Shown here: piece by piece, positions 26,649-35,175 of the stretch
Numbering within the stretch: the first letter of the stretch is position 1
Layout: every line of letters begins with the position of its first letter
NCBI GenBank assembly: GCA_965232485.1
Contig: OZ246975.1
Location: forward strand, 2,046,001 to 2,110,000
Length of the DNA: 64,000 nt
Direction: 5' to 3'
Source: VXPQ01 sp965232485
GTDB lineage: Bacteria; Bacteroidota; Rhodothermia; Rhodothermales; VXPQ01
Notes under the pieces: generated by a model
The model's database searches: none
What the model saw: only the letters and a program-made list of their open reading frames with translations
What the model was told of the DNA's origin: nothing
Made by a program: the position numbers and the translations under genes

Positions 26649-27110
26649 ATGGATGCGAACACTTTCAAAACTTATTCTGCAAGGCCGAACGACATTGATC
26701 GCGCCTGGTACGTCATCGACGCCCGGGACCAGATCGTAGGCCGGCTTGCGTCGCGCATCGCCGCTGTGCTGCGCGGAAAGCATAACCCGCGATTCACGCC
26801 CCATCTCGACACCGGCGACTTCGTGATTGTCGTCAATGCGGACAAGGTCCGCCTGACCGGCAACAAGGAAACGGCGAAGGAGTACTTCCGTCACACCGGG
26901 TATCCGGGCGGCGAACGATTCGCGACGCCCGCGGAAATGCGCGCCTCCAAACCGGAGTTCATCGTGCGCAACGCGGTTCGGGGAATGATGCCGAAAGGCC
27001 CCCTTGGGCGCCAGATGCTTAAAAAACTTAAGGTGTACGCCGGTTCGGAGCACCCGCACGCCGCACAGCAACCCAAAGAGCTCGCCTTGCAGCCCGGCTA
27101 CCAAACGTGA
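26649..27110 (+). CDS. rplM: 50S ribosomal protein L13
   Basis: A 153-residue L13. Diagnostic segments are WYVIDARDQIVGRLASRIA, the GDFVIVVNADKVRLTGNK core, and GMMPKGPLGRQMLKKLKVYAG followed by HPHAAQQP. It precedes rpsI (S9), its usual partner. The spacing of 165 bases is long for this pair, which is normally almost contiguous. Confidence 0.98.
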   Translation: MDANTFKTYSARPNDIDRAWYVIDARDQIVGRLASRIAAVLRGKHNPRFTPHLDTGDFVIVVNADKVRLTGNKETAKEYFRHTGYPGGERFATPAEMRASKPEFIVRNAVRGMMPKGPLGRQMLKKLKVYAGSEHPHAAQQPKELALQPGYQT

Positions 27111-27111
27111 A

Positions 27112-27130
27112 ATGTCCTTTTTCAGGACAT
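27112..27130 (+). terminator. Small hairpin after rplM (possible attenuator or weak terminator)
   Basis: ATGTCCT (27112-27118) and AGGACAT (27124-27130) form a perfect 7-bp stem with a TTTTC loop, followed by ATTTATT. The stem is AU-rich and the T run is broken, so termination would be weak. It begins two bases after the L13 stop. Confidence 0.4.
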
Positions 27131-27275
27131 ATTTATTCGAGGAAAATCTTCTTGAACCCCTGGACGCCTAAAAAATTTAACCTCCCTTGCGGGCCGCCTT
27201 ATTTTTATTTGGAAGGACGCTCCGAAGGGTGCACTCCGTATCCCCTGTAACCAGCGAAAACGACGAACCTATTTC

Positions 27276-27671
27276 ATGGCAGGACCCGTTCAGCATATCG
27301 CCGTCGGCCGACGGAAAACATCCACCGCGCGCGTTTACCTGCGCGCCGGAAACGGCCAAGTGACGATCAACCGTCGTTCCCACGAAGAGTATTTTCCGCT
27401 CGACTGGCGACGCAAGGTCATCTTCCAGCCCTTTGAAGCGACCGGCACCACCGGACAATTCGACGTATTGGTCAACGCAAAAGGCGGAGGCTTGACCGGA
27501 CAGGTCGAGGCGATTCGCCTCGGCATTGCTCGCGCGCTGGTCGATTTTGACGAAGAGTTCAAAAAACCTCTTCGCGACGCAGGCTTGCTCACGCGGGACG
27601 ACCGCATGGTGGAACGCAAGAAGTACGGTCGTCCGAAGGCGCGCAAGCGGTTCCAGTTCAGCAAGCGGTAA
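27276..27671 (+). CDS. rpsI: 30S ribosomal protein S9
   Basis: A 131-residue S9 with AVGRRKTSTARVYL near the N-terminus, GGGLTGQVEAIRLGIARAL in the middle and the canonical basic tail GRPKARKRFQFSKR that reaches the P-site tRNA. It follows rplM by 165 bases and precedes rpsB by 132. I saw no terminator after it, so it may be read through into rpsB-tsf. Confidence 0.98.
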   Translation: MAGPVQHIAVGRRKTSTARVYLRAGNGQVTINRRSHEEYFPLDWRRKVIFQPFEATGTTGQFDVLVNAKGGGLTGQVEAIRLGIARALVDFDEEFKKPLRDAGLLTRDDRMVERKKYGRPKARKRFQFSKR

Positions 27672-27803
27672 CGCAGGCGACGAACAAACCGTAATTTTTT
27701 AATCACGCATACCGCCTGACATGCAACAGGGTGGCCGGGAAGCCGGTCATGTTTCATGCGAGACGGCGGTAGAGGAACAAACCCGGCGTATTACGCCCTT
27801 TTC

Positions 27804-28583
27804 ATGAGCGAAACGACACCCGCAACACCCGCCCCTGCGCCCGAAGCAGCGCCTGCTGGAGACCAGGTCGGCGTTGAACAACTTCTCAAGGCAGGCACCC
27901 ACTTCGGGCATCTCACGTCCCGCTGGAATCCGAAGATGAAGAAATACATCTTCATGCAGCGGAACAACATCCACATTATCGACCTGATGCAAACGCAGGC
28001 CCTGCTGAACGCCGCGGCGGAAGCGGCGGCCCGGTTTGCGCGTCTGGGCAAATCGATTCTCTTCGTGGCCACGAAAAAGCAGGCGAGGGAAGCCGTCCGT
28101 TCCTATGCGGAATCGTGCGATTCCCCCTATGTGGTCGAACGCTGGCTGGGCGGTACGCTGACGAATTTCCAGACCATTCGCGGGAGTATCCGGCGCATGG
28201 ACGAACTGGCCCGGTTCGAAGAAGACGAATCGTTTCAGACGCTCAAGAAAAAGGAACGGCTGATGCACAGCCGCGAACGCGAAAAACTCGTGAAGGTGTT
28301 GAGCGGCATCGCCGCCATGCCGCGCTTGCCCGGCGCCACGTTCATCGTGGACATCAACCGGGAGCACATTGCCGTCAAGGAAGCGCGCAAACTCGGCATA
28401 CCGATCATCGCCATGATCGATACGAACTGCGACCCGGAACTGGTGGATTATCCGATCCCGGCCAACGACGACGCACTCAAGTCGATCCGGCTTGTTACTT
28501 CCGTCATCGCCGATGCGGTGAACGAAGGCAAGCGCGCAAAAGAAACCAAAGACGCCCATCAGGACCAAAAGCGGAAATCCTGA
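27804..28583 (+). CDS. rpsB: 30S ribosomal protein S2
   Basis: A 259-residue S2 starting at the ATG at 27804 (MSETTPATPAPAP); the frame is open for 16 more codons upstream, but those look non-coding. After an Ala/Pro-rich lead of about 20 residues comes VEQLLKAGTHFGHLTSRWNP, then YIFMQRNNIHIIDLMQT, VVERWLGGTLTNFQTIRGSI, and IPIIAMIDTNCDPELVDYPI, all S2 hallmarks. The charged tail ends in KRAKETKDAHQDQKRKS. tsf follows 64 bases on, the usual rpsB-tsf pair. Confidence 0.97.
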   Translation: MSETTPATPAPAPEAAPAGDQVGVEQLLKAGTHFGHLTSRWNPKMKKYIFMQRNNIHIIDLMQTQALLNAAAEAAARFARLGKSILFVATKKQAREAVRSYAESCDSPYVVERWLGGTLTNFQTIRGSIRRMDELARFEEDESFQTLKKKERLMHSREREKLVKVLSGIAAMPRLPGATFIVDINREHIAVKEARKLGIPIIAMIDTNCDPELVDYPIPANDDALKSIRLVTSVIADAVNEGKRAKETKDAHQDQKRKS

Positions 28584-28647
28584 CGAATCGACGATCCTGC
28601 GCGGATCGTTGCCTCCAGAGAATTCTGTCTGCAATACAAAAAAGACC

Positions 28648-29478
28648 ATGAAGATAACGGCAGCCGACGTCAAAAAACTCCGTGAGATTACGGGCGTCGG
28701 CATGATGGACTGCAAAAAAGCGCTCCAGGAAGCGAACGGCGACCTGGAGGCCGCGGTAGATATTCTGCGCAAAAAAGGCCAGAAGGTCGCGGAGAAACGC
28801 GCCTCCCGGGAAGCCAACGAGGGACTCGTGGCGGCGGCGCTTTCCGACGACGGAAAGCAAGGCGCGCTCCTGGAATTGAACTGCGAAACCGACTTTGTCG
28901 CGCGGAACGAGGAATTCAGACAACTGGCCGACGCACTGGTCCGGGTAGCGCTGGACCAGGCGCTCGCCAGCAAGGAAACGTTGTTGGGCGTCGAGTTTGC
29001 GGCGGGACAGACCGTGGAGCAAGCGCTGATAGAGGCCACGGGTAAAATCGGCGAAAAAATCGCGGTGCGGCGGGCGGCCTTCCTCGAAAGCGAGGATGGT
29101 CGCATCGTTTCCTATATTCATCCGGGGTCCCGCCTTGGCGTCCTGGTGGAGATGTACGGAAACGGACAGGTGGAAAACGCCGGAACCGACGTCGCCATGC
29201 AGGTGGCCGCCATGAATCCGATCGCCGCCACAAAAGACGATGTTCCCGAAAGCGTGAAGGAAAAAGAGCTGGAGATTGCCCGGGAATCCGCCCGAAACGA
29301 AGGCAAGCCGGATCACATTATCGACCGAATCGCCCACGGCAAGCTGGAGCGGTACTTCAAGGATCATGTGCTGGTGGAACAGCCGTTCGTCAAAGATTCC
29401 TCAATGAGCGTAAAGGCCATGCTGCAAAACGCGGAAGCCGGAGTACGTCAGTTCGTCCGGTTTGCTCTGGGAGAATAA
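28648..29478 (+). CDS. tsf: Elongation factor Ts
   Basis: Nucleotide-exchange factor for EF-Tu. The start is the ATG at 28648 (MKITAADVKKLREITGVGMM), preceded by a non-conserved open stretch from a TTG 13 codons upstream. The 276-residue product has the UBA-like N-terminal domain with MMDCKKALQEANGDLEAAVD, the core ELNCETDFVARNEEF, YIHPGSRLGVLVEM and VAMQVAAMNP. It ends 25 bases before pyrH. Confidence 0.97.
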   Translation: MKITAADVKKLREITGVGMMDCKKALQEANGDLEAAVDILRKKGQKVAEKRASREANEGLVAAALSDDGKQGALLELNCETDFVARNEEFRQLADALVRVALDQALASKETLLGVEFAAGQTVEQALIEATGKIGEKIAVRRAAFLESEDGRIVSYIHPGSRLGVLVEMYGNGQVENAGTDVAMQVAAMNPIAATKDDVPESVKEKELEIARESARNEGKPDHIIDRIAHGKLERYFKDHVLVEQPFVKDSSMSVKAMLQNAEAGVRQFVRFALGE

Positions 29479-29503
29479 TCTCCTGACCCTGGTCCCTGAA
29501 ACC

Positions 29504-30313
29504 ATGGCAAGCGACACGCATCGGATCGCATACAAGCGCATCCTGCTAAAACTTAGCGGGGAAGCGTTGCTGGGCGCCCGGACATACGGCATTGACCCTG
29601 AAGTCCTTGCCGGATATGCGCGCGAAATCGAAGCCGTCATGGAGCGCGGAGTCGAGATGGCTATCGTAATCGGCGGCGGCAATATTTTTCGCGGCGTTCG
29701 CACCACCCATGCCGGCATGACCCGCGCGCACGCCGATTACATGGGCATGCTGGCCACGATGATCAATGCTATGGCGTTGCAAGACGCCCTGGAGCAGACG
29801 GGCCTTCAGACCCGGTTGCAATCCAGCATAAAAATGGAGGAAATCTCCGAACCGTTCATCCGGCGGCGGGCAATCCGGCATCTGGAAAAGGGCCGCGTGG
29901 TCATTTTTGGGGCCGGGACGGGCAATCCGTACTTTACCACCGACACGGCGGCAGCGTTGCGGGCCCTGGAAATCGAAGCGGACGTGCTTCTGAAGGGGAC
30001 CCGGGTCGAGGGCATTTTTTCGGCGGATCCCGAGACCGATCCGAATGCAAAAATGTACGACGAAATCGCGGGCGACGAGGTGATTCGACGGGATCTGCGC
30101 ATCATGGACATTACCGCCTTTACCCTCTGCCGGGAATCGGAATTGCCCATTCTGGTGTTCAATATGAACAAACCAGGCAATCTGGACCATATTGTTTCAG
30201 GCGAGCGTATCGGCACCGTCGTGCACTGGAGCGAAAAACCCGGGGAGGCCCCTGAGAACACGCGGCGGCGTCCAGAAACGAAAGCACGCTCCTTCACACA
30301 AGTCGAGCCATGA
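29504..30313 (+). CDS. pyrH: Uridylate kinase
   Basis: Phosphorylates UMP to UDP; amino-acid-kinase fold. I start at the ATG at 29504 (MASDTHRIAYKRILLKLSGE). The 269-residue product is slightly longer than the usual ~240 because of a charged C-terminal extension after RIGTVVHW. Signatures are KRILLKLSGEALLG, VIGGGNIFRG, RRAIRHLEKGRVVIFGAGTG and KGTRVEGIFSADPE. The stop overlaps the frr start in ATGA, and tsf lies upstream, giving the common rpsB-tsf-pyrH-frr order. Confidence 0.96.
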   Translation: MASDTHRIAYKRILLKLSGEALLGARTYGIDPEVLAGYAREIEAVMERGVEMAIVIGGGNIFRGVRTTHAGMTRAHADYMGMLATMINAMALQDALEQTGLQTRLQSSIKMEEISEPFIRRRAIRHLEKGRVVIFGAGTGNPYFTTDTAAALRALEIEADVLLKGTRVEGIFSADPETDPNAKMYDEIAGDEVIRRDLRIMDITAFTLCRESELPILVFNMNKPGNLDHIVSGERIGTVVHWSEKPGEAPENTRRRPETKARSFTQVEP

Positions 30314-30879
30314 TCAACGAGCGCCTCAAGGACCTCTTGAAAGAGGTCGAAGAACACATGGAGAAAAGCCTCGAATGGTTGCAAGGCGAGCTGCACGCCA
30401 TCCGGGCGGGACGCGCCTCGCCAGCCATGATCGACAAAATCCGGGTGGACTATTACGGCGCGCAAACGCCGCTCAACCAGATTGCAACGATCGGCGCGCC
30501 GCAGCCCGACCTGCTCACCGTGCAACCATGGGATCGCGGCGCGCTCGAAGCCATCGAAAAAAGCATTATGGCGTCGAACATGGGGTTTAATCCGTCGAAC
30601 GATGGCGCTATGATTCGCATCCCGGTCCCGCCGCTGTCGGAAGAACGGCGTCGAGACCTTGTCAAAGCGGCGAAAAGCCGAGGAGAAGAAGCCAAGATCG
30701 GGATTCGCAACATTCGCCGCGACGCCAAGGACAAAATGCGCAAAATGGGCGAGGCGGAGCATATTCCGGAAGACATGCAGTTCGAAGGAGGCGAGCAACT
30801 TCAGGAACTCACGAACCGTTTTACAAGCGCCGTGGATTCGCTGACCGCCCGCAAAGAGGAAGAGATCATGGCGGTATGA
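30310..30879 (+). CDS. frr: Ribosome recycling factor
   Basis: Splits post-termination ribosomes together with EF-G. At 189 residues it is the normal size. It has HAIRAGRASPAMIDKIRVDYYG near the N-terminus, the hinge region VQPWDRGALEAIEKSIMASN, and IRIPVPPLSEERRRDLVKAA. It overlaps pyrH by four bases. The spacer after it (30880-30945) holds only a short ATTAAGGACG fragment resembling the dispersed repeat ends. Confidence 0.97.
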   Translation: MINERLKDLLKEVEEHMEKSLEWLQGELHAIRAGRASPAMIDKIRVDYYGAQTPLNQIATIGAPQPDLLTVQPWDRGALEAIEKSIMASNMGFNPSNDGAMIRIPVPPLSEERRRDLVKAAKSRGEEAKIGIRNIRRDAKDKMRKMGEAEHIPEDMQFEGGEQLQELTNRFTSAVDSLTARKEEEIMAV

Positions 30880-30945
30880 TCCGGTCTCGCATCCCGAAAC
30901 GAACGCCGGGGTCCTGCAATTAAGGACGCGCGTTTACCATATCCT

Positions 30946-31036
<91 letters not shown>

Positions 31037-31076
31037 CTGTTTCCCCGGCTGAACCGTCCCGCTAACCCTTGCCCCC

Positions 31077-31961
31077 ATGATAAACAGCATGACCGGTTTC
31101 GGTCTTGGCGAAGCGGAGGTAAACGGCACGGTATCGACGGTCGAACTTCGGTCGACCAACAATCGGTTCTGCGAGGTGTCGGTGCGCCTGCCGCGCAGTC
31201 TGAGCGAATACGAATCGGAAGTGCAGGCCCGCATCCGGAAGCGCTTTGCGCGGGGTCGGATCACGGCGCACATTCAGGTCGAGACCGATGCCGAAGAATC
31301 CGGCGGCGCCCTCTGGATAAACCCCGAAAGCGTACGGAAGTGCATGGAAATGCTCCAGGCCGCGCGCGAAGCCGCCGGACTAACCGAACCGGTGCAACTC
31401 GAACATCTGCTAACGTATTCCGATATTTTTCAGACGAAAGCCGAATCGCCGGAGGCAACGACCCAGGAATGGAATGCCTCGGAGCAGGCGCTCGACAAGG
31501 CGATAGCCAACCTGCAAGCCTTGCGCCGCCTTGAAGGAGACGCCATCCTGAACGATATGGAGCAGCGGCTACAAGCGATCGGACGGCTACTGGAACAGGT
31601 CGAATCCCTGGCTCCCGCGCGCGTCGAAAACGCACGCGAGCGATTGCGGGAACGGCTTGCCGAAATGCTTGAGGATCACCGCATCGACCCCCATCGCCTG
31701 GAACTGGAAATCGCCATCCTGGCCGAACGGCTGGACATTACGGAAGAATGCGTACGCCTGCAATCGCACCTGAATCTGTTCCGGCAGAGCCTTGCAAGCG
31801 AGCATGCGGAAGGGCGCAAGCTTAACTTTATCGCGCAGGAAATACACCGCGAAGTAAACACGCTTGGCGCCAAATCCGGAGATACGGCGATCGCCAGCCT
31901 TGCCGTCGCCATGAAGGACGAACTCGAAAAAATTCGCGAGCAAGTACAAAACGTGGAATGA
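31077..31961 (+). CDS. YicC family endoribonuclease
   Basis: A 294-residue YicC-like protein starting INSMTGFGLGEAEV, the family N-terminus (MxxSMTGFG). Members are metal-dependent endoribonucleases; E. coli YicC acts on the small RNA RyhB. Other conserved stretches are VELRSTNNRFCEVSVRLPRS, AILAERLDITEECVRLQSHL and the C-terminal DUF1732 segment KLNFIAQEIHREVNTLGAKS. The stop overlaps the gmk start in ATGA, and the yicC-gmk-rpoZ order is common. Confidence 0.92.
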   Translation: MINSMTGFGLGEAEVNGTVSTVELRSTNNRFCEVSVRLPRSLSEYESEVQARIRKRFARGRITAHIQVETDAEESGGALWINPESVRKCMEMLQAAREAAGLTEPVQLEHLLTYSDIFQTKAESPEATTQEWNASEQALDKAIANLQALRRLEGDAILNDMEQRLQAIGRLLEQVESLAPARVENARERLRERLAEMLEDHRIDPHRLELEIAILAERLDITEECVRLQSHLNLFRQSLASEHAEGRKLNFIAQEIHREVNTLGAKSGDTAIASLAVAMKDELEKIREQVQNVE

Positions 31962-32539
31962 ACAACCCCGACCAAGTCCCGCGCCTCGTGGTGCTCACAG
32001 CGCCAAGCGGTTCCGGAAAAACGACCATCGCCAACCAGATCATGGCCAAAATACCGGGTTTCCGTTTCTCGGTATCGGCCACCACGCGGCCCCGGCGCCC
32101 TGACGAAGAGGACGGCAAGCATTATCGCTTCATCTCGCATCAGGAGTTTCAGGCCCTCATCCACTCCGGCGAGATGCTGGAACACGAAGAAGTATACCCC
32201 GGACGCCTGTATGGAACCCTGCGATCCGAACTGGACGGCGCCAGCGCAGAACATCCGGTTTTGCTCGATATCGACATTGAAGGCGCATTCAGAATTAAAA
32301 AAATCTATGGGAAGAATGCGCTTATCGTCTTTATTCGCCCGCCGTCCATGCGGGAACTTGAGCGACGCCTTAAGGAACGCGCCACGGAAAACGAAGAGAC
32401 CATTCGAATCCGACTCGACCGGGCGCGCAAGGAGATAGAAGCCGCCGTACGGCAGGCGGACAAGGTGATCGAAAATGACGATATCGAACGCGCCGTCAAG
32501 GAAACCTTGCGCGTAGTACGACGGTTTATCAAAGATTGA
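31958..32539 (+). CDS. gmk: Guanylate kinase
   Basis: Phosphorylates GMP to GDP. The 193-residue product has the P-loop LTAPSGSGKTTIANQI, the GMP-binding region SATTRPRRPDEEDGKHYRF and HEEVYPGRLYGT, and LLDIDIEGAFRIKK. It overlaps yicC by four bases and is followed 38 bases later by rpoZ. Confidence 0.97.
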   Translation: MNNPDQVPRLVVLTAPSGSGKTTIANQIMAKIPGFRFSVSATTRPRRPDEEDGKHYRFISHQEFQALIHSGEMLEHEEVYPGRLYGTLRSELDGASAEHPVLLDIDIEGAFRIKKIYGKNALIVFIRPPSMRELERRLKERATENEETIRIRLDRARKEIEAAVRQADKVIENDDIERAVKETLRVVRRFIKD

Positions 32540-32577
32540 CGTACGGAATTTCTGAACATGCAGACAGGGCCTGACCA

Positions 32578-32895
32578 ATGGCAATGAAAACCATAGATAT
32601 TGAAAATCTCACGGCGCAGAGCGACAATGCGTATGAAACCGTCGTGGTGCTCTCGAAGCGCGCTCGGCAAGTAGCCGCCCGACAAAAGGCGGATCTGGAC
32701 GAAAAACTGGCGTACTACGAAGGGTTTACGTCCGATGTGGAAAATATCCGGATTCAGGAAGAACAGGCTCGCATATCGCTGGAATACGAAAAGCGGCCCA
32801 AACCCGCTGAGGTCGCGATCTCAGAACTTGAGCAAAGCGAGATTTACTTCCGTTATCCTGAAACAGAAGACCTGTCAGAAGCATTTCCGGATTGA
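32578..32895 (+). CDS. rpoZ: RNA polymerase omega subunit (RpoZ, Bacteroidota type)
   Basis: A 105-residue protein with the omega signature around residues 15-35 (SDNAYETVVVLSKRARQVA) and a longer acidic C-terminal region, as in Bacteroidota/Rhodothermia omega proteins. Its place directly after gmk and before coaBC supports the call. Two in-frame ATGs lie six bases apart at 32578 and 32584; either may be used. Confidence 0.85.
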   Translation: MAMKTIDIENLTAQSDNAYETVVVLSKRARQVAARQKADLDEKLAYYEGFTSDVENIRIQEEQARISLEYEKRPKPAEVAISELEQSEIYFRYPETEDLSEAFPD

Positions 32896-32942
32896 GCGAG
32901 CGCCTGCGCGGCGCCAATCACTCCGGGCCTTTCGGTAAACGC

Positions 32943-34208
32943 ATGACGCCCAGCCAGCCATACGCCGAAATGCGCGGGCGGCATATTCTGCTCGGCGTAA
33001 CCGGGGGCATTGCGGCGTACAAATCCGTCGAACTGGTGCGGCTCCTCAAGAAAGCAGGCGCCGACGTACAAGTCCTGATGACGCCGGACGCCGCGCGCTT
33101 CGTCACGCCGTTGACGCTGGGGACCGTTTCGGGGCGTCCTGTCCTTACAGACCTGTTTTCCGAGGCGGAAGACGGAGCCTGGACTCGACACATTACGCTT
33201 GGGCATTGGGCGGACCTTCTGGTCGTTGCCCCGGCGACGGCGCAAACGCTGGCCAAAATGGCGGGGGGGTTCTGTGACAATATGCTCACCGCCACAGTGC
33301 TTGCCGCCCGGCGTCCGATTCTCGTATGCCCGGCCATGGACGAGGATATGCTGGTTCATCCGGCCACGCAGCGCAACCTGGACGCGCTTCGGTCCTATGG
33401 CTATTTCGTGGCGCCGACAGCCTACGGCCCGCTTGCAAGCGGATTGACGGGACAGGGCCGCTTGCCGGAACCGGAAGAAATCGTGCAGCACATCCGGGAG
33501 GCGCTTGCAACAAACCCGGACGCTCGCCCGGCGCATTCCCACGCGGAAAACGGCCTTCTGCAAAACAAGCATGTGCTCGTAACGGCGGGACCTACCCGGG
33601 AACATGTAGACCCGGTCCGCTTCCTCAGCAATCCCTCGTCGGGCAAAATGGGCTTTGCGCTCGCGGAAGCGGCCGCCCGGCGAGGCGCCAACGTCACGCT
33701 GGTTTGCGGTCCGTCGCGCCTCGACACGCCCGCTCATGTGCAGCGAATCGACGTGGAAAGCGCCGAAGAAATGCACGATGCGGTCATGGCGCATGGCACG
33801 GCCGATATTGTGATTATGGCGGCAGCGGTCGCAGATTACGCGCCGAAAGAACGCGCCGCGCAAAAAATAAAAAAGAGAAACGGCGAAATGGCGTTGCACT
33901 TGCGACGCACGGCGGATATTCTCTATGCATTGCAACAACAACGGGCCGAGGGGCAACTCCTCGTGGGATTTGCCCTGGAAACCAACGATGGCCTGGAAAA
34001 CGCGCGCAAAAAGCTCCGCGACAAGAACATCGACTGGATCGTACTCAACATGATTGCCGAGGGATCGGGGTTCGAGGCGGAAACGAATCGAATCACATTG
34101 CTGAACCGAAATGGCCACGAGGAAGCGCTGCCCATGCTGAGCAAGCGGGAAACCGCCGAAATCATTCTGAATCGCATTACGTCCACGCAGGACCGGACGG
34201 CGGCGTAA
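32943..34208 (+). CDS. coaBC: Bifunctional phosphopantothenoylcysteine decarboxylase / phosphopantothenate-cysteine ligase CoaBC
   Basis: Carries out two consecutive steps of coenzyme A synthesis. The CoaC half has the flavin-binding ILLGVTGGIAAYKSVELVR, the active-site His in LGHWADLLVVAPATAQTLAK, and PAMDEDMLVHPA. The CoaB half begins VLVTAGPTREHVDPVRFLSN and continues SSGKMGFALAEAAARRGA. The start is uncertain: the ATG at 32943 gives 421 residues, while a TTG at 32892 overlapping the rpoZ stop would give 438; neither has a clear Shine-Dalgarno site, and the ATG at 32970 would still keep the domain. Confidence 0.95.
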   Translation: MTPSQPYAEMRGRHILLGVTGGIAAYKSVELVRLLKKAGADVQVLMTPDAARFVTPLTLGTVSGRPVLTDLFSEAEDGAWTRHITLGHWADLLVVAPATAQTLAKMAGGFCDNMLTATVLAARRPILVCPAMDEDMLVHPATQRNLDALRSYGYFVAPTAYGPLASGLTGQGRLPEPEEIVQHIREALATNPDARPAHSHAENGLLQNKHVLVTAGPTREHVDPVRFLSNPSSGKMGFALAEAAARRGANVTLVCGPSRLDTPAHVQRIDVESAEEMHDAVMAHGTADIVIMAAAVADYAPKERAAQKIKKRNGEMALHLRRTADILYALQQQRAEGQLLVGFALETNDGLENARKKLRDKNIDWIVLNMIAEGSGFEAETNRITLLNRNGHEEALPMLSKRETAEIILNRITSTQDRTAA

Positions 34209-34274
34209 CGAGGCGGCGAGACCTGCTCCAGAACCGACCCCGACTCTACGACGGCGTATGACTTCTTCCCGACA

Positions 34275-35144
34275 ATGTCCCTGCTTCGCGAACTGAAAAC
34301 CATTCTTGAGCACGAACAGCGGCTAAGCGGGCCGCTCGCGCCACTCCCCCATGCCGTCGGGCAAGCAGCGCAGGACGCGCCGCCGAGCGAGCATGTCCCT
34401 CTGGAAACGACCCGGCAATCTGCTGCTCCGGCCCCCGTCCACAGAGGCGCGCCGCCCGAAAACACGAACGACGGTTTGTTCGGAGATGGGAGCGGGGCGA
34501 GACAGCGCGGCGGAGACAACCCGTCGCCCTATGCACGCATTCATGGGCTGATTCCGACGCAATCCCCGCTGCGCGAGATGAATACGCTGGACGAAGTCGA
34601 AGCCTTCGTGCGCGACACGGAGCTGATCGCCCTCGACAAAACCCGCGCCAATCCGGTGTTCGGCACAGGAAGCCCTGAGGCAGACCTGATGGTGATTGGG
34701 GAAGCTCCCGGAGCAGACGAAGACGCTCAGGGAGAGCCTTTCGTGGGAAGGGCAGGCCAATTGCTGAACAAGATTCTGAAGGCTATCGATTTCGAACGCA
34801 AAGAGGTCTACATCGCAAACATTCTGAAAAGCCGCCCGCCGAACAACCGGAACCCGCTTGCCGAGGAAGTCCAGGCGCATGCCCCGATTCTCTATAAACA
34901 AATGGCGCTTATTCGACCTAAATTGCTCCTTTGCCTCGGCAAGGTCGCAGCATCCACGTTGCTGGACCGGCAGGATTCGCTGAAAGCCATGCGGCAAATT
35001 TTTCATGATTTTCATGGCCTTCCTCTGCTTGTGACCTATCATCCGGCGGCGCTGCTGCGCAATCCCGGATGGAAACGAGCCGCCTGGGAAGATGTGCAGA
35101 TGCTTCGCAAACGCTACGACCAGTTGACGGGAAGCGCAGCCTGA
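34275..35144 (+). CDS. Family 4-like uracil-DNA glycosylase without iron-sulfur cysteines
   Basis: Removes uracil from DNA. The 289-residue product has a ~100-residue low-complexity N-terminus, then a UDG domain with motif A GEAPGADEDAQGEPFVGRAG, VYIANILKSRPPNNRNP, and motif B TYHPAALLRNPGWK. Family 4 enzymes normally hold a 4Fe-4S cluster with four cysteines; here the first pair, expected just before NPVFGTGS, is absent, KCRPP reads KSRPP, and the later Cys is replaced by His (VQAHAPIL). The only cysteine in the protein is in LLLCLGKVAA, not a ligand position. The fold and active site look intact. The gene sits between coaBC and dnaB. Confidence 0.9.
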   Translation: MSLLRELKTILEHEQRLSGPLAPLPHAVGQAAQDAPPSEHVPLETTRQSAAPAPVHRGAPPENTNDGLFGDGSGARQRGGDNPSPYARIHGLIPTQSPLREMNTLDEVEAFVRDTELIALDKTRANPVFGTGSPEADLMVIGEAPGADEDAQGEPFVGRAGQLLNKILKAIDFERKEVYIANILKSRPPNNRNPLAEEVQAHAPILYKQMALIRPKLLLCLGKVAASTLLDRQDSLKAMRQIFHDFHGLPLLVTYHPAALLRNPGWKRAAWEDVQMLRKRYDQLTGSAA

Positions 35145-35175
35145 CCGTCGTTTCTGCGCCTTGCACGCACCCGAT

